A stretch of 64,000 bases of DNA, taken from positions 6,138,001 through 6,202,000 of the forward strand of contig NZ_JAGGMR010000001.1 in NCBI RefSeq assembly GCF_017875645.1, given 5' to 3'. The DNA comes from Nocardia goodfellowii (GTDB taxonomy: Bacteria; Actinomycetota; Actinomycetes; Mycobacteriales; Mycobacteriaceae). Shown here piece by piece: positions 42,364-52,152 of the stretch. The notes beneath the pieces were generated by a model. The model searched no databases. It had not been told where the DNA came from and saw nothing but the letters and a program-made list of their open reading frames with translations. A program made the translations under genes and the position numbers. The stretch's first letter is position 1. The number at the start of each line of letters is the position of its first letter.

Positions 42364-43341
42364 CTAGGGCCGCAACGCGATCTTGGCCGAGCGGCCGCGA
42401 CTTTCACTGGCCACGGCGGCTTCCGCCGCGGCGTCCAGCGGGAACGTTGCCTCGACCGCCAGGCGCAGGGCACCCTGTGCCGCCATCGTCACCAGTTCGG
42501 TGATCAGGCGGCGCATGTCCTCGCGGCTGGTCTGCTCGGCGCGCTTGGAGCCCCAGAAACCTTTGATCACGGCCTGTTTGAAGATGACCGGGCCGGGATC
42601 GATGATCAGCGGCTTGCCCGACAGCGCACCGAAGGAGATCAGTTCGCCGCTCGGCGCGAGCAGCGAGAGCAGGTCGTTGGCCGCGCTGCCGCCGACCTGG
42701 TCGACGGCGCGCACGATCGGCGCGCCACCGGTCAGTTCGGAGACCTGCTGCTGCCAGCCCTCGGTTTCGGTGTCGACGACCGCTTCCGCGCCCTGGTCCC
42801 GCAACGCCTTCAGCGATTCGGTGTTGCGCACCAGGCTCAGTACGTGCACGCCGCGTTGGCGGGCAAGGACATTCAGCAGCCGGCCCACCGCGCCGTTGCC
42901 GGCGTTGACCGCAATCCAGTCGCCCGCCGCCACATTCAGGTCTTCCAGCAGCATGAGCGCGCTCAGCGGCATGGCCATCAGCTGGGCGGCGGTCTCGTCC
43001 GGGATCGCGTCCGGCAGCGGCACCACCTGGGTGGCCTTGGCCAGGAAGAACTCGGCCCAGGCCTCGTGGATACCCGAAATGCTCACGCGCTGACCGACTT
43101 CCAGCCCGGAAACGCCCGGACCGAGCGCGTCGATCCGGCCGACGGCCTCGGTGCCCGGGATAGCGGGCAGCGCCGGCTTGTAGCCGTACACGCCGCGGAT
43201 GGTGGCCAGGTCGTGGTTGTGGATCGGTGCCAGGATCAACGCGATCCGCACCTGACCTTCGCCGGGCTCCGGCGCCGGTCGTTCCCCCGCGGTCAGCACG
43301 TCCTTCGGTTCGCCGAAGGAGTCGATCACTACCGCGCGCAC
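42364..43341 (-). CDS. MDR-type zinc-independent quinone oxidoreductase-like protein
   Basis: A 325-residue medium-chain dehydrogenase/reductase. [17 protein letters not shown] (near 65-81) is the family core, and [16 protein letters not shown] the NADPH-binding Rossmann loop. The usual structural-zinc Cys cluster is missing, as in quinone oxidoreductases and MhpD/NADPH:alkenal reductases. It starts three bases after the ohr stop and so belongs to the ohrR-ohr transcript, which implies a role in handling oxidant-damaged lipids or aldehydes. GTG start. Confidence 0.85.
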   Translation of the reverse strand: MRAVVIDSFGEPKDVLTAGERPAPEPGEGQVRIALILAPIHNHDLATIRGVYGYKPALPAIPGTEAVGRIDALGPGVSGLEVGQRVSISGIHEAWAEFFLAKATQVVPLPDAIPDETAAQLMAMPLSALMLLEDLNVAAGDWIAVNAGNGAVGRLLNVLARQRGVHVLSLVRNTESLKALRDQGAEAVVDTETEGWQQQVSELTGGAPIVRAVDQVGGSAANDLLSLLAPSGELISFGALSGKPLIIDPGPVIFKQAVIKGFWGSKRAEQTSREDMRRLITELVTMAAQGALRLAVEATFPLDAAAEAAVASESRGRSAKIALRP

Positions 43342-43344
43342 GGC

Positions 43345-43767
43345 TCAGTCCTCCGCGACGGTGACGGTGACGTCGATATTGCCGCGCGTGGCGTTGGAGT
43401 ACGGGCAGACCTGGTGCGCCTTGTCGGCCAGCGCCTGCGCCTGCTCGCGGGACAGGTTCGGCAACGTCACCTCGATCTCCACGGCCAGCTGGAAGCCGCC
43501 CGCGTCGTTCTTGCCGAGGCTCACCTTGGCGCCGACCGCGGAGTCGTCCACGTTCGCGCCGTCGTTCTTGCCGACCAGGCGGAGCGCGCCGTGGAAGCAC
43601 GCCGCGTAGCCGGCGGCGAAGAGCTGCTCCGGGTTGGTGCCCGTACCGCTACCGCCGAGCTCCTTGGGCGAGGTCAGGTCCACCTCGACCTTGCCGTCGG
43701 AGGTACGGGCGTGGCCGTTGCGGCCGTCGCCGGTGGCGAGGGCTTCGGCGGTGTAGAGGGTGTTCAT
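43345..43767 (-). CDS. ohr: Organic hydroperoxide resistance protein
   Basis: A 140-residue Ohr/OsmC protein with both redox cysteines: YAACFHGAL (near 54) and [10 protein letters not shown] (near 120), together with Arg and Glu residues of the active site. Ohr reduces organic hydroperoxides through lipoyl proteins. The ATG overlaps the ohrR stop (four bases), giving an ohrR-ohr-oxidoreductase operon. The regulator upstream is the expected peroxide sensor. Confidence 0.95.
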   Translation of the reverse strand: MNTLYTAEALATGDGRNGHARTSDGKVEVDLTSPKELGGSGTGTNPEQLFAAGYAACFHGALRLVGKNDGANVDDSAVGAKVSLGKNDAGGFQLAVEIEVTLPNLSREQAQALADKAHQVCPYSNATRGNIDVTVTVAED

Positions 43768-44234
43768 GAGTGCTCACTTTCGCTTCGAGGATGCGATATC
43801 CGAGGTTGCGCGGACAGTGTCTCGGTCATGCGCCGCAAGGTATCGCGCAGCGCGACGAATTCGTCCGAGGACAGGCCGACGGCTTCGGCCATTTCGTTCG
43901 GTATGTCGCGGGCCTGGGCCCGCATTTCGCGTCCGGTGCCGGTGAGCCGGATCTCGACTCGCCGTTCGTCGGCGGTGCTGCGCTGGCGCTGCACCAATCC
44001 CGCCGTTTGCAACCGCTTGAGCAGCGGCGACAGGGTGCCGGAATCGAGTGACAGCGTCGTGCAGAGTTCCCCGACGGAGCGACCGTCACGTTCCCACAGC
44101 GCCAGCATCACCAGGTACTGCGGGTAGGTCAGCCCGAGCTTGTCCAGCTTGGGCCGGTAAACCGCCGTCATCGCCCGCGACGCCGCGTACAGCGGAAAGC
44201 ACAGCTGCTCGTCGAGGCGAAGATGATCGGTCAC
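43764..44234 (-). CDS. ohrR: MarR-family organic peroxide sensor
   Basis: A 156-residue MarR regulator of the OhrR type. LDEQLCFPLYAASR near the N-terminus carries the single reactive Cys conserved in OhrR, and the winged HTH follows with LSLDSGTLSPLLKRLQ and a wing STADERRVEIRLT. Oxidation of this Cys releases the repressor from DNA. The start is set at GTG 44234, with AGGAC upstream; the in-frame TTG at 44255 would lie inside the putative promoter/operator. It leads the operon it controls. Confidence 0.92.
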   Translation of the reverse strand: MTDHLRLDEQLCFPLYAASRAMTAVYRPKLDKLGLTYPQYLVMLALWERDGRSVGELCTTLSLDSGTLSPLLKRLQTAGLVQRQRSTADERRVEIRLTGTGREMRAQARDIPNEMAEAVGLSSDEFVALRDTLRRMTETLSAQPRISHPRSESEHS

Positions 44235-44251
44235 GTCCTGAACGGTAGTCC

Positions 44252-44271
44252 CCAATTAAGTTGTGTACAAC
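44252..44271. promoter_or_regulatory. OhrR box-like operator
   Basis: CAATTAAGTTG (44253-44263) resembles the OhrR box core ACAATTAAATTGT, and GTTGT-GT-ACAAC (44260-44271) forms a second, overlapping dyad. The element lies at 18-37 bases upstream of ohrR. Confidence 0.6.
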
Positions 44272-44302
44272 CGAACTGAGCGTGGCCTGCGCCACATCAC
44301 CG

Positions 44303-44356
44303 CCGTCGTCCCGGCACCGGGACCGGTCCTGGGACCGATGCGCACCGGGACGACGG
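44303..44356 (-). terminator. Hairpin at the end of the allantoin operon
   Basis: CCGTCGTCCCGG (44303-44314) and CCGGGACGACGG (44345-44356) form a perfect 12-bp outer stem; the loop contains a further GGACCGGTCC palindrome. It lies 33 bases past the allantoicase stop. Confidence 0.75.
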
Positions 44357-44388
44357 ACGTTCATGCGGAACGCCGCAGGCCCGGCGAA

Positions 44389-45408
44389 TCAGGCTGCGCC
44401 CCAACGAGTGTTGAGTTGCTCCTCGGCCGCCGCGGTCAGCGTGCCGAACAGGCGCAGGCGCGCGAGGCCGCCGTCCGGGTAGATATCCAGCCGCACGTGG
44501 GTGGCGGCGCGGTCGTTGCTCAACCGGAACCGGTGCGGCGTGTCGGGCTGCAGCGCGGTACGGGGCAGCAACTCGAACCAGGCCGCGTCGTCGACGGCGG
44601 GCAGCGGCTCGTCGCCGTGGTGGTCGATACCGAGCAGCCGCGCCTCCCCCGGCGCGTTGAACAACAGGTTCGTGGTGTCGAGCTCCAGCAGCTGCGGCAC
44701 CCCCTGCGCGGCGAGCTGGATTGTGGCCCAGTCGTTTCCGCTGTCGCGACGACGCCTGGTTTCCCAGCCCTCGGCCTGGTTGCGGGCCAATCCGGGGCTG
44801 ATCATATTGTCGGGCGCGGAGTAGAACATGTCCGAGCACCCGAGCGCCCGAGCGCCGTTGCCGAGCGCGGCGAGGTCCACGGTCAGACCGGACAGCAACG
44901 CCGGGTCGGGCACCACTTCACCGTGCACCCGCAACCGGGCCACGCCACCATCGGGGTAGATGGTGAGCCGGACGTGGGTGAACACGCGATCGTCGGCGAT
45001 CGGGAACTCGTGCACGGCGTCGCCGGTCAGCGGACTGCGCGGCAGGATTTCCACCCAGTCGGCGTATTCCAGCTCCGCCACCGACGGATAACCGGACACC
45101 CGGCAAGCCTCGATGGAGGCGAACGGAGGGTAGTTGCCCTTGAACCACGCGGTGTCGATGACGACGCCGCGCACCACGCCGGGCATGCCGAGCCGCACGA
45201 TGGCCCAGTCGTCGCCGGGACCGCGGTGCCGGCGGGTCTCCCAGCCGTCGTACTCCTGCCCCTTGGGTCCGAAGGTCTCCGGGGAGAACCTCGGCGCCCA
45301 CGGGTTGATCAGGTTCTCGCGCTCCTCGAAGGACTCGTCGCTGGCCGCGATCACGCTGCCGAGATTGGTGCGCAGTGCCAGGTCGGGTAGGGCGGTGAAG
45401 TCTGACAT
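44389..45408 (-). CDS. alc: Allantoicase
   Basis: A 339-residue protein made of two allantoicase repeats, with YDGWETRRHRGPGDDWAIVR in the first and EGWETRRRRDSGNDWATIQL in the second. It hydrolyses allantoate to ureidoglycolate and urea. The ATG at 45408 is preceded by GGGAGAAC and follows allB by ten bases, so it is the last gene of the purine-to-glyoxylate operon. The upstream open frame (34 codons) is not protein-like. Catalysis at this step releases urea; no urease or ureidoglycolate amidohydrolase is encoded in the window. Confidence 0.93.
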   Translation of the reverse strand: MSDFTALPDLALRTNLGSVIAASDESFEERENLINPWAPRFSPETFGPKGQEYDGWETRRHRGPGDDWAIVRLGMPGVVRGVVIDTAWFKGNYPPFASIEACRVSGYPSVAELEYADWVEILPRSPLTGDAVHEFPIADDRVFTHVRLTIYPDGGVARLRVHGEVVPDPALLSGLTVDLAALGNGARALGCSDMFYSAPDNMISPGLARNQAEGWETRRRRDSGNDWATIQLAAQGVPQLLELDTTNLLFNAPGEARLLGIDHHGDEPLPAVDDAAWFELLPRTALQPDTPHRFRLSNDRAATHVRLDIYPDGGLARLRLFGTLTAAAEEQLNTRWGAA

Positions 45409-45418
45409 ATGTTCTCCC

Positions 45419-46729
45419 TCAGCTCTTTTCATGAATGGTCGCGTCGATGAACCGACCGGCGGGCCGCTCCCCCACGACCGCGCCGCGCAACCAGGTGGAC
45501 TGGACCACACCCGACAGCTCCCGGCCCTGGTAAGCCGTGATCGGGTTCTTGTGCTGCAACGCGGCCGGTTCGACGGTGAACGCCGCGTCCGGATCGAAGG
45601 CGACCAGATCGGCGTCGCAGCCGACCGCGATCCGGCCCTTGTGTGTCAGCCCGACCAGATCGGCGGGCGCTTCGGCCATCCAGCGGACGATGTCCTCGAG
45701 GCCGAATCCCCGGGCGCGCGCGGCGGTCCACACCGCGGGCAAGCCGAGTTGCAGCGAGGAGACACCGCCCCAGGCGCTGGCGAAGTCACCCTCCTTCATG
45801 GCGGGCGGGCACGGTGAGTGATCGGAGACCACGCAGCACAGCACGCCGTCGGCCAGGCCCTGCCACAGCGCGTCCTGGTTCGCCGAATCCCGGATCGGCG
45901 GACAGCATTTGAACGCGGTGGTGTGCGCTTCCGCGGCCGCCAGGGTCAGGTAGTGCGGGCAGGTCTCGGCGGTGATCCGCACGCCACGGGCCTGCGCGGC
46001 GGCCAACGGCGCGAGGCAGTCCGCGGCCGAGACGTGCAGGATGTGTGTCCGGGCCCCGGTCTGCTCGGCCAGCGCGAGGATCGCTTGCACCGCAGCACTT
46101 TCCGCCGCTCCCGGCCGTGATTCCAGGAAGGCGTCGTAGGACCCGTCCGCCGGCTCGCCCAGGCGGCCCGGATCCTCGGCGTGCACGATCAGCAACCCGT
46201 CGAACGCGACGAGCTCCGTCATCACCGCTTCGATCTCGGGCAGCGTCAGCGGCGGGAACTCGTCCACGCCGGACGGGGACAAGAAGCACTTGAACCCGAA
46301 CACGCCCGACTCGTGCAGTGGGCGCAGCCATTTCAGGTTTCCCGGAATCGCGCCACCCCAGAACCCCACATCCACCTGACACTGCCCGGCCGCCGCGGCG
46401 CGTTTCGCCGCCAGGGCGGGCACGTCGACCGTGGGCGGCAGCGAGTTCAACGGCATATCGATGATCGTCGTAACACCGCCCGCCGCAGCGGCTCTGGTCG
46501 CTGTCGCGAACCCCTCCCACTCCGTGCGCCCGGGTTCGTTCACATGGACATGCGAGTCGACCAGGCCCGGCAGCAAGACCAGGTCCGCCACATCGGTGGT
46601 CGTCCGGGCCGCCAATTCGGCCGCATAGGGTTCCACGGCTGCGATTCGCCCGTCCCGCACCGCGATCGCGGCGGGACGGATTCCCTCCGGCAGCACCACG
46701 CGGCGCGACCGGATCACCAGGTCATGCAT
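45419..46729 (-). CDS. allB: Allantoinase
   Basis: A 436-residue amidohydrolase with the dihydropyrimidinase-type active site: [17 protein letters not shown] (metal-binding His-x-His), GFKCFL carrying the Lys that is carbamylated, IVHAED and ILHVSA for further metal His, and DHSPCP with the final Asp. It opens the ring of allantoin to allantoate. The ATG at 46729 is favoured because AGGAG lies nine bases upstream; a GTG six bases earlier is in frame. It overlaps the 99-residue Gly/Ala-rich gene by eight bases. Confidence 0.94.
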   Translation of the reverse strand: MHDLVIRSRRVVLPEGIRPAAIAVRDGRIAAVEPYAAELAARTTTDVADLVLLPGLVDSHVHVNEPGRTEWEGFATATRAAAAGGVTTIIDMPLNSLPPTVDVPALAAKRAAAAGQCQVDVGFWGGAIPGNLKWLRPLHESGVFGFKCFLSPSGVDEFPPLTLPEIEAVMTELVAFDGLLIVHAEDPGRLGEPADGSYDAFLESRPGAAESAAVQAILALAEQTGARTHILHVSAADCLAPLAAAQARGVRITAETCPHYLTLAAAEAHTTAFKCCPPIRDSANQDALWQGLADGVLCCVVSDHSPCPPAMKEGDFASAWGGVSSLQLGLPAVWTAARARGFGLEDIVRWMAEAPADLVGLTHKGRIAVGCDADLVAFDPDAAFTVEPAALQHKNPITAYQGRELSGVVQSTWLRGAVVGERPAGRFIDATIHEKS

Positions 46730-47021
46730 GTCCACTCACTCCTCGCGCACTCTGAATTCCGGCGTTCGCCGGAAGTTCGGCGGCCGGGCCCGAACCCCGC
46801 GCCGCCGCCCGGATCTCGGCGAAACCCGCGGCGAGACCCGCAAGCCCCGCGGCGATGCCCACCGACCCCGCGGCGGCGCCGACCGGACCCGCTACTACGC
46901 CCGTTCCGGCGGCCACACCCACCGCTCCCGCGGCCACACCGAGCAAGCCGGTGGCGATACCCACCGAATTCCCGGCGAGCGCCGGGATCCAGCGCCCAGG
47001 CAGGTTCCAGTGCTTACCCAT
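46722..47021 (-). CDS. Gly/Ala-rich heptad-repeat protein between glxK and allB
   Basis: A 99-residue protein with a central ~45-residue low-complexity block built of heptads of the form xxGxAAG (for example [35 protein letters not shown]). The small residues with G/A every three to four positions resemble a glycine zipper and could form closely packed membrane helices. Both ends overlap operon neighbours by about eight bases (glxK stop upstream, allB start downstream), which strongly suggests it is translated. I recognise no homologue. Possible roles: membrane scaffold or transporter subunit, or a translational coupler. Confidence 0.65.
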   Translation of the reverse strand: MGKHWNLPGRWIPALAGNSVGIATGLLGVAAGAVGVAAGTGVVAGPVGAAAGSVGIAAGLAGLAAGFAEIRAAARGSGPAAELPANAGIQSARGVSGHA

Positions 47022-48207
47022 GTCCGCCGACCACCTTGCGAAGGTTGTTGTCCACCAGCCATTTTCCGGCCACGCCTGCCGCCAGCCGCTCGAGCAGCGG
47101 CCCGGCGTGGGCCATGCATACGGCCGGGTCGGACTCGAGATCGGTCAGGGCGTAGGCCTGTTCGATATCGACGCGCCGCAGCTGTTCGGCGGTGAGGGCG
47201 CGCCGTCCGGCAACCGCGATCACCGGCACACCGGCGGACTTCGCGATCCGCGCGACGCCGACGGGCGCCTTCCCGTGCAGCGTCTGCTGATCGAGCGACC
47301 CCTCACCGGTGATGACCAGGCGCGCACCTTCGACCTGCCCGGCGAAACCGAGCTGGTCCAGGATCATGTCGATCCCCGGCCGCGCCTGGGCGTTCAGGAA
47401 CGCCATCGCGGCGAACCCGACTCCACCGGCGGCCCCGGCGCCGGGCCGCTCGGCGACATCGATGCCCAGATCGCGCCGCACGATCATCGCCAGCCGGGCG
47501 AGACCGCGCTCGAGATCCTCGACATCGAACTGCTTCGCGCCCTTCTGGCGGGCGTACACATTCGCGGCTCCGCGTGCGCCCAGCAGCGGATTGTCCACGT
47601 CGGAAGCCACCGTCACCAGCGGCACCCGCACCATTTCACTGGCGTCGACGCGCGCCAGCCGGCGCAGCGCCGCACCGCCGGGCGGCAGTTGCTCCCCGCG
47701 CTCGTCGAGGAACTTCACGCCCAGCGCCGACATCATGCCCGCGCCACCGTCGGTGCACGCACTTCCACCGAGCCCCAACAGGATTCGCCGGGCGCCGCGC
47801 TGCGCGGCGGCCCGGATCAGCTCGCCGGTGCCGGTGCTCGAGACCGTCCGCGAGGTCGACGAGGTCGGCGGGTGCGGCATCTTGCGCACCCCCGACGCCT
47901 CGGCGAGTTCGATCACGGCCGTCTGATCGCGCATGGCGAACGACGCGACGACCTGGTCCCCGATCGGACCGGTGACGCTGGTGCGGAACCGGGCGAAGCC
48001 CGAGGCCACCACCGCGTCCACCGTGCCGTCACCCCCGTCGGCGACCGGAACGGTCACCACGGGAACGTCCGGCCGTACCCGGCGCAGGCCGGTGGCCACG
48101 TGCTCGGCCACCTCGGGAGCGGTCAGCGAGCCCTTGAACTTATCGGGCGCGATGACCACATACCCCTCTCGCCACCGGGGACGCGGCGCCCGTCGGGGGC
48201 TGATCAC
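47014..48207 (-). CDS. glxK: Glycerate kinase (type II)
   Basis: A 397-residue glycerate 2-kinase with [17 protein letters not shown] at the start, [24 protein letters not shown] and a C-terminal [12 protein letters not shown]. It phosphorylates D-glycerate from the tartronate-semialdehyde route and sends it to 2-phosphoglycerate. The GTG start overlaps the gcl stop (GTGA), and its end overlaps the Gly/Ala-rich gene. The N-terminal ~16 residues are basic and longer than in typical enzymes, so a start further in is possible. Confidence 0.93.
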   Translation of the reverse strand: MISPRRAPRPRWREGYVVIAPDKFKGSLTAPEVAEHVATGLRRVRPDVPVVTVPVADGGDGTVDAVVASGFARFRTSVTGPIGDQVVASFAMRDQTAVIELAEASGVRKMPHPPTSSTSRTVSSTGTGELIRAAAQRGARRILLGLGGSACTDGGAGMMSALGVKFLDERGEQLPPGGAALRRLARVDASEMVRVPLVTVASDVDNPLLGARGAANVYARQKGAKQFDVEDLERGLARLAMIVRRDLGIDVAERPGAGAAGGVGFAAMAFLNAQARPGIDMILDQLGFAGQVEGARLVITGEGSLDQQTLHGKAPVGVARIAKSAGVPVIAVAGRRALTAEQLRRVDIEQAYALTDLESDPAVCMAHAGPLLERLAAGVAGKWLVDNNLRKVVGGHG

Positions 48208-50006
48208 CTGCTTCCTCCGACAGCTTCGGGCTCCGGCAGCGCGGCGATCGCGGTGGGCGCGTCGTCGAGCGACTGCGCCAGCTCCTCGAACTCCATGATG
48301 TTGTCGATCTCGAGACCCATCGACACGTTCGTCACGCGCTCGAGGATGACCTCCACGACCACCGGCACGCGATGCTCGGCCATCAGGGCCTTGGCGTCCT
48401 CCAGCGCGGCACTGAGCCTGCCCGGTTCGGTGACCCGAATCGCCTTGCAGCCCAGCCCTTCCACGACCTTCACGTGGTCCACACCGTAGCCGCCGATCTC
48501 GGGGCTGTTGATGTTCTCGAAGTCGAGCTGGACGTAGTAGTCCATGGAGAAGTTGCGCTGCGCCTGGCGGATCAGCCCGAGGTAGGAGTTGTTCACCACG
48601 ACATGGATGTACGGGATGCCGAATTGCGCGCCGACGGCCAATTCCTCGATCAGGAACTGGAAGTCGTAGTCACCGGAGAGCGCGACCACGGTGGCTTCTG
48701 GGTCGGCGGTGGCGACACCGAGGGCGGCGGGCAGGGTCCAGCCCAGCGGGCCGGCCTGGCCGGCGTTGATCCAGTGCCGCGGCCGGTAGACATGCAGCAG
48801 CTGCGCCGCCTGGATCTGCGACAGGCCGATGGTGCTGACGTAGCGGATATCGGGTCCGAACGCCTTGTTCATCTCCTCGTACACGCGCTGCGGCTTGATC
48901 GGCACCGAGTCGAAGTGCGTCTTGCGCAGCCCTTCGTTCTTGCGGTGCTTGCACTGCTTGGCCCAGTCCGCGCGGCTCGGCAGCGTCTCCGCGGCCTTGC
49001 GCTCGCGCGCCACCTCGAGGAACACCTCGAGCGCGGCGCCGGCATCGGAGGTGATGCCGAAGTCGGGCGCGAAGACCCGGCCGATCTGCGTCGGCTCGAT
49101 GTCGACGTGCACGAAAGTGCGGTCCTTGGTGTAGGTTTCGACGCCGCCGGTGTGCCGGTTGGCCCACCGGTTGCCGATGCCGAGCACGAAGTCCGACTCC
49201 AGCATGGTGGCGTTGCCGTACCGGTGCGAGGTCTGCAAACCGACCATGCCCGCGTGCAGCGGGTGATCGTCGGCGATGGTGCCCCAGCCCATCAGCGTCG
49301 GCACCACCGGAATCCCGGTCAGCTCGGCGAATTCGACGAGCAGATCGGCCGCGTCCGCGTTCACGATGCCGCCGCCGGCCACGATCAGCGGGCGCTCGGC
49401 GGCGGCCAGCATGTCCAGGACCTTCTCGGCCTGGGCACGGCTGGCAGCGGGCTTGTGCACCACGAGCGGCTCGTAGGTATCGATATCGAACTCGATTTCG
49501 GCGAGCTGCACATCGATCGGCAGGTCGATCAGCACCGGGCCCGGACGACCCTCACGCATCAGGTGGAAGGCCTTCTGGAAGGTGCCGGGCACCTGCGCCG
49601 GCTCCAGCACCGTGACGGCCCACTTGCTGACCGGCTTGGCGATGGAGGCGATATCGACGGCCTGGAAGTCCTCCTTGTGCAGTTTCGCCACCGGAGCCTG
49701 CCCGGTGATGCACAGGATCGGGATGGAATCGGCACTGGCCGAATACAAACCGGTGATCATGTCGGTGCCGGCCGGGCCGGAGGTACCGATGCAGATGCCG
49801 ATATTGCCGGCCTTGGCCCGGGTGTAGCCCTCGGCCATGTGCGAGGCGGCCTCGACGTGGCGGGCCAGGACGTGCTTCAGTCCGCCGTGCGCGCGCATGG
49901 CGCTGTAGAACGGATTGATCGCCGCGCCGGGCAGGCCGAAAGCCTGTGTCGCGCCTTCTTTTTCCAGGATCAGGACCGCCGCGTCGACGGTACGCATCCG
50001 TGCCAT
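48204..50006 (-). CDS. gcl: Glyoxylate carboligase
   Basis: A 600-residue ThDP-dependent enzyme that condenses two glyoxylates into tartronate semialdehyde and CO2. The ThDP motif runs from [19 protein letters not shown] to VVVNNSYLG. In the position of the conserved activating Glu there is Val ([10 protein letters not shown]), a hallmark of glyoxylate carboligase versus other ThDP enzymes. [12 protein letters not shown] near the N-terminus is also specific. The start at 50006 is supported by GGAG ten bases upstream. It is separated from the small 29-codon ORF by one base. Confidence 0.95.
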   Translation of the reverse strand: MARMRTVDAAVLILEKEGATQAFGLPGAAINPFYSAMRAHGGLKHVLARHVEAASHMAEGYTRAKAGNIGICIGTSGPAGTDMITGLYSASADSIPILCITGQAPVAKLHKEDFQAVDIASIAKPVSKWAVTVLEPAQVPGTFQKAFHLMREGRPGPVLIDLPIDVQLAEIEFDIDTYEPLVVHKPAASRAQAEKVLDMLAAAERPLIVAGGGIVNADAADLLVEFAELTGIPVVPTLMGWGTIADDHPLHAGMVGLQTSHRYGNATMLESDFVLGIGNRWANRHTGGVETYTKDRTFVHVDIEPTQIGRVFAPDFGITSDAGAALEVFLEVARERKAAETLPSRADWAKQCKHRKNEGLRKTHFDSVPIKPQRVYEEMNKAFGPDIRYVSTIGLSQIQAAQLLHVYRPRHWINAGQAGPLGWTLPAALGVATADPEATVVALSGDYDFQFLIEELAVGAQFGIPYIHVVVNNSYLGLIRQAQRNFSMDYYVQLDFENINSPEIGGYGVDHVKVVEGLGCKAIRVTEPGRLSAALEDAKALMAEHRVPVVVEVILERVTNVSMGLEIDNIMEFEELAQSLDDAPTAIAALPEPEAVGGSR

Positions 50007-50007
50007 A

Positions 50008-50097
50008 TCAGTTCTCCGCCTCATCGGTCACATCGATCAGAACCCAGCCTTCGGGCACGTGGGTCACGCACTGTTCATGTGCGACAGCAGTAGTCAC
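50008..50097 (-). CDS. 29-residue small ORF between glxR and gcl
   Basis: The GTG overlaps the glxR TGA (GTGA), and the TGA ends one base before the gcl ATG, so it would sit in a continuous chain of coupled genes. The peptide begins [10 protein letters not shown] and ends [13 protein letters not shown]. Its last codons contain the ribosome-binding sequence of gcl. Unusually for a random spacer it is open in exactly the right frame. Either a genuine small protein or a coupling ORF that feeds ribosomes to gcl. Confidence 0.45.
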   Translation of the reverse strand: MTTAVAHEQCVTHVPEGWVLIDVTDEAEN

Positions 50098-50969
50098 GCG
50101 TCGTCTCGCTTCGACAACGCCTCGGCGACCAGCAGCAGACCGGAGTGATCCAGGTTGCCGTAGCCCATGGCACGCGCGGCGGCGATGAGCTGCGCGGTGA
50201 GCGCGCCCATCGGAATCGCCACCTCGGCGTCGCGCGCGGCGGCCAGAATGATGCCCATGTCCTTGTGGTGCAGGTCGATCCGGAAACCGGGGACGAACGA
50301 GCGCTCCAGCATGGTCTTGCGCTTGAGCTCGAGGATCTTGCTGCCCGCGAGACCACCGGCCAGCACATCCAGGCCCTTGGCCGCGTCCGCGCCCAGGTTC
50401 TCCATCAGCAGGATCGCCTCGGCGACCAGGGCGTAGGTGCCGCCCACGATCAGCTGGTTGGCCGCCTTGACGACCTGACCGGCGCCGTTCGGGCCGACGA
50501 GCTCGAAGGTCTTGCCCACCGCCTCGAAGATCGGCTTCGCCGCAGCGAAGTCCGCTTCGGTACCGCCGACCATGATGGACAGCGCGGCGTTGATCGCGCC
50601 GGGCTCGCCGCCGCTGACGGGTGCGTCGAGCACTCGCAGGTTCTTCTTCGCGCCCTCGGTGGCGGTCCAGCGCGAGGTCTTCGGGGTGATGGTGGAGAAG
50701 TCGATGTAGAGGGTGCCGGGGTCGGCGTGCTCGAGCACGTCGGCGAACACCGATTCCACATGCTCGTCCTGCGGCAGCATCGTGATCACGATGTCCTTGC
50801 CGCGGACGGCTTCGGCCGCACCGGAGGCGGTGTTGCCGCCCGCGGCCTTCAGCTTGTCCAGCGCGGCGGCGCTGTGGTCGTAGCCGGTGACCTCGTGGCC
50901 CGCGGCGACCAGGTGGCCCGCCATCGGTCCACCCATGATGCCGAGTCCGACAAATCCGATCTTGCTCAT
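50094..50969 (-). CDS. glxR: 2-Hydroxy-3-oxopropionate (tartronate semialdehyde) reductase
   Basis: A 291-residue beta-hydroxyacid dehydrogenase. IGFVGLGIMGGPMAGHL is the NAD(P)-binding loop, LDAPVSGGEPGAINAALS the substrate-binding segment, and GQVVKAANQ carries the catalytic Lys. It reduces tartronate semialdehyde to D-glycerate for GlxK. The start at 50969 overlaps the hyi stop by four bases. The gene order hyi-glxR-gcl-glxK gives the whole glyoxylate-to-glycerate route in one operon. Confidence 0.94.
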   Translation of the reverse strand: MSKIGFVGLGIMGGPMAGHLVAAGHEVTGYDHSAAALDKLKAAGGNTASGAAEAVRGKDIVITMLPQDEHVESVFADVLEHADPGTLYIDFSTITPKTSRWTATEGAKKNLRVLDAPVSGGEPGAINAALSIMVGGTEADFAAAKPIFEAVGKTFELVGPNGAGQVVKAANQLIVGGTYALVAEAILLMENLGADAAKGLDVLAGGLAGSKILELKRKTMLERSFVPGFRIDLHHKDMGIILAAARDAEVAIPMGALTAQLIAAARAMGYGNLDHSGLLLVAEALSKRDDA

Positions 50970-51739
50970 TTGATCCAGCTCCAATCCAGGTCTGCGTCTT
51001 TGTATTCCAGGCCGATCCAGCCGTCGTAGCCGGCGGCGGACAGGCTCTCGAAGAGAGCCGTGAAGTCGAGATCACCGGTGCCGGGGCGACCACGGCCGGG
51101 GTTGTCGGCGATCTGCACGTGGCCGATGCGCGAGGCGTAGGTGTTGATCACCTGGTGCAGGTCCTCGCCCATGCGGGACAGGTGGTAAAGGTCGCACAGG
51201 AACTTGATGTTCGGCTCACCGGCCGCATCGATGACACGCACCGCGTGCTCGGCCGAGACGACCGGATAGTCCGGGGACTCAGGCGAATTCAGCGCTTCCA
51301 GCAGCACCGTGGCACCGATCCGGGACGCGGCCTGGGCGGCCAGGCGCAGGTTCTCCAGCGCCAGTTCGTCCTGCTTGGCCGGGTCCTCGCCCTCGATCCG
51401 GTTGCCGTACAGCGCGTTCAAGGCCTTGCAGCCGGTGCGCTCGGCGATACCGACGGCGACCTCGATGTTGTCGCGGAAGGTGGTGACCGCGCTGGGCACC
51501 GAGACCAGGCCGCGACCGGCGGGGATCAGGTCGATGAAGTTCAACCCGGCCAGCTGCACACCGGCATCGGCGATCGCCCCGACGAACGCGTCGATCTCCT
51601 TGTCGCCCGGTGTCGGATCGGTGCCGAAGGGCCACCAGAATTCGACACCGTCGAAACCCGCCGCCTTGGCGGCGGCCGGACGTTCGAGCAGCGGCAAATC
51701 AGTGAACAGAATCGAGCAATTGACGTCGAATTTTGGCAC
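50966..51739 (-). CDS. hyi: Hydroxypyruvate isomerase
   Basis: A 257-residue TIM-barrel enzyme of the xylose-isomerase-like family; FDVNCSILFTDLPLLER at the start, LLEALNSPESPDYPV, LCDLYHLSRMGEDL and GHVQIADNPGRGRPGTGDL supply the metal-binding Glu, Asp, His and Gln residues. It interconverts hydroxypyruvate and tartronate semialdehyde. GTG 51739 is chosen because AGGAG lies seven bases before it; a TTG six bases upstream is less likely. It starts two bases after the upstream AIG2-like gene ends. Confidence 0.92.
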   Translation of the reverse strand: MPKFDVNCSILFTDLPLLERPAAAKAAGFDGVEFWWPFGTDPTPGDKEIDAFVGAIADAGVQLAGLNFIDLIPAGRGLVSVPSAVTTFRDNIEVAVGIAERTGCKALNALYGNRIEGEDPAKQDELALENLRLAAQAASRIGATVLLEALNSPESPDYPVVSAEHAVRVIDAAGEPNIKFLCDLYHLSRMGEDLHQVINTYASRIGHVQIADNPGRGRPGTGDLDFTALFESLSAAGYDGWIGLEYKDADLDWSWIK

Positions 51740-51741
51740 GA

Positions 51742-52119
51742 TCAAGCTCCTTTCTTGTATTTCTTCCAGCTGCCGATCTCGGTGATGTCCTTCAGCTCCG
51801 GGTAGGAAATCGGCGGCTTGCGCATCACCATGGACAGCACCGAGCGGTTGTCTTGCAGCTCGATCACGCCGAGCTCCAGTTCCGGCGGTTCGGCCGGAAG
51901 CAGCTTCTCTCGCAAGACATCCAAGGAAATGTCGAACAATTCGCCGGCGATCGGCGCACCGCCATCGGCGACGGGCGCGAGACCCGGGAACCGGTCACCT
52001 ACCGAATAAAACCGATAGCGTGGCGCGGTTTCGGCTTCACCGGCGAACGGTGCGCCGTCGAGCAGGTAATTCAGGGGTCCTCCGCGCATGGCGGAGCCGT
52101 TCAGGAAAATCAGAGGCAT
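51742..52119 (-). CDS. AtzF C-terminal/AIG2-like small protein of urate operon
   Basis: A 125-residue protein resembling the stand-alone C-terminal domain of allophanate hydrolase (gamma-glutamylcyclotransferase-like fold): IFLNGSAMRGGPLNYLL at the start, APRYRFYSVGDRFPGLAPV and a GGAPIAGELFDI strand with the Glu of that fold, and ELGVIELQDNRSV. In allophanate hydrolase this domain decarboxylates N-carboxycarbamate. Between the urate permease and hyi it could act on a urea-containing intermediate; ureidoglycolate is the pathway step without an assigned enzyme here. This function is a hypothesis. Confidence 0.7.
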   Translation of the reverse strand: MPLIFLNGSAMRGGPLNYLLDGAPFAGEAETAPRYRFYSVGDRFPGLAPVADGGAPIAGELFDISLDVLREKLLPAEPPELELGVIELQDNRSVLSMVMRKPPISYPELKDITEIGSWKKYKKGA

Positions 52120-52152
52120 TTCAATGCCCTTCTCAGGGTTGGTATTTAAAAA

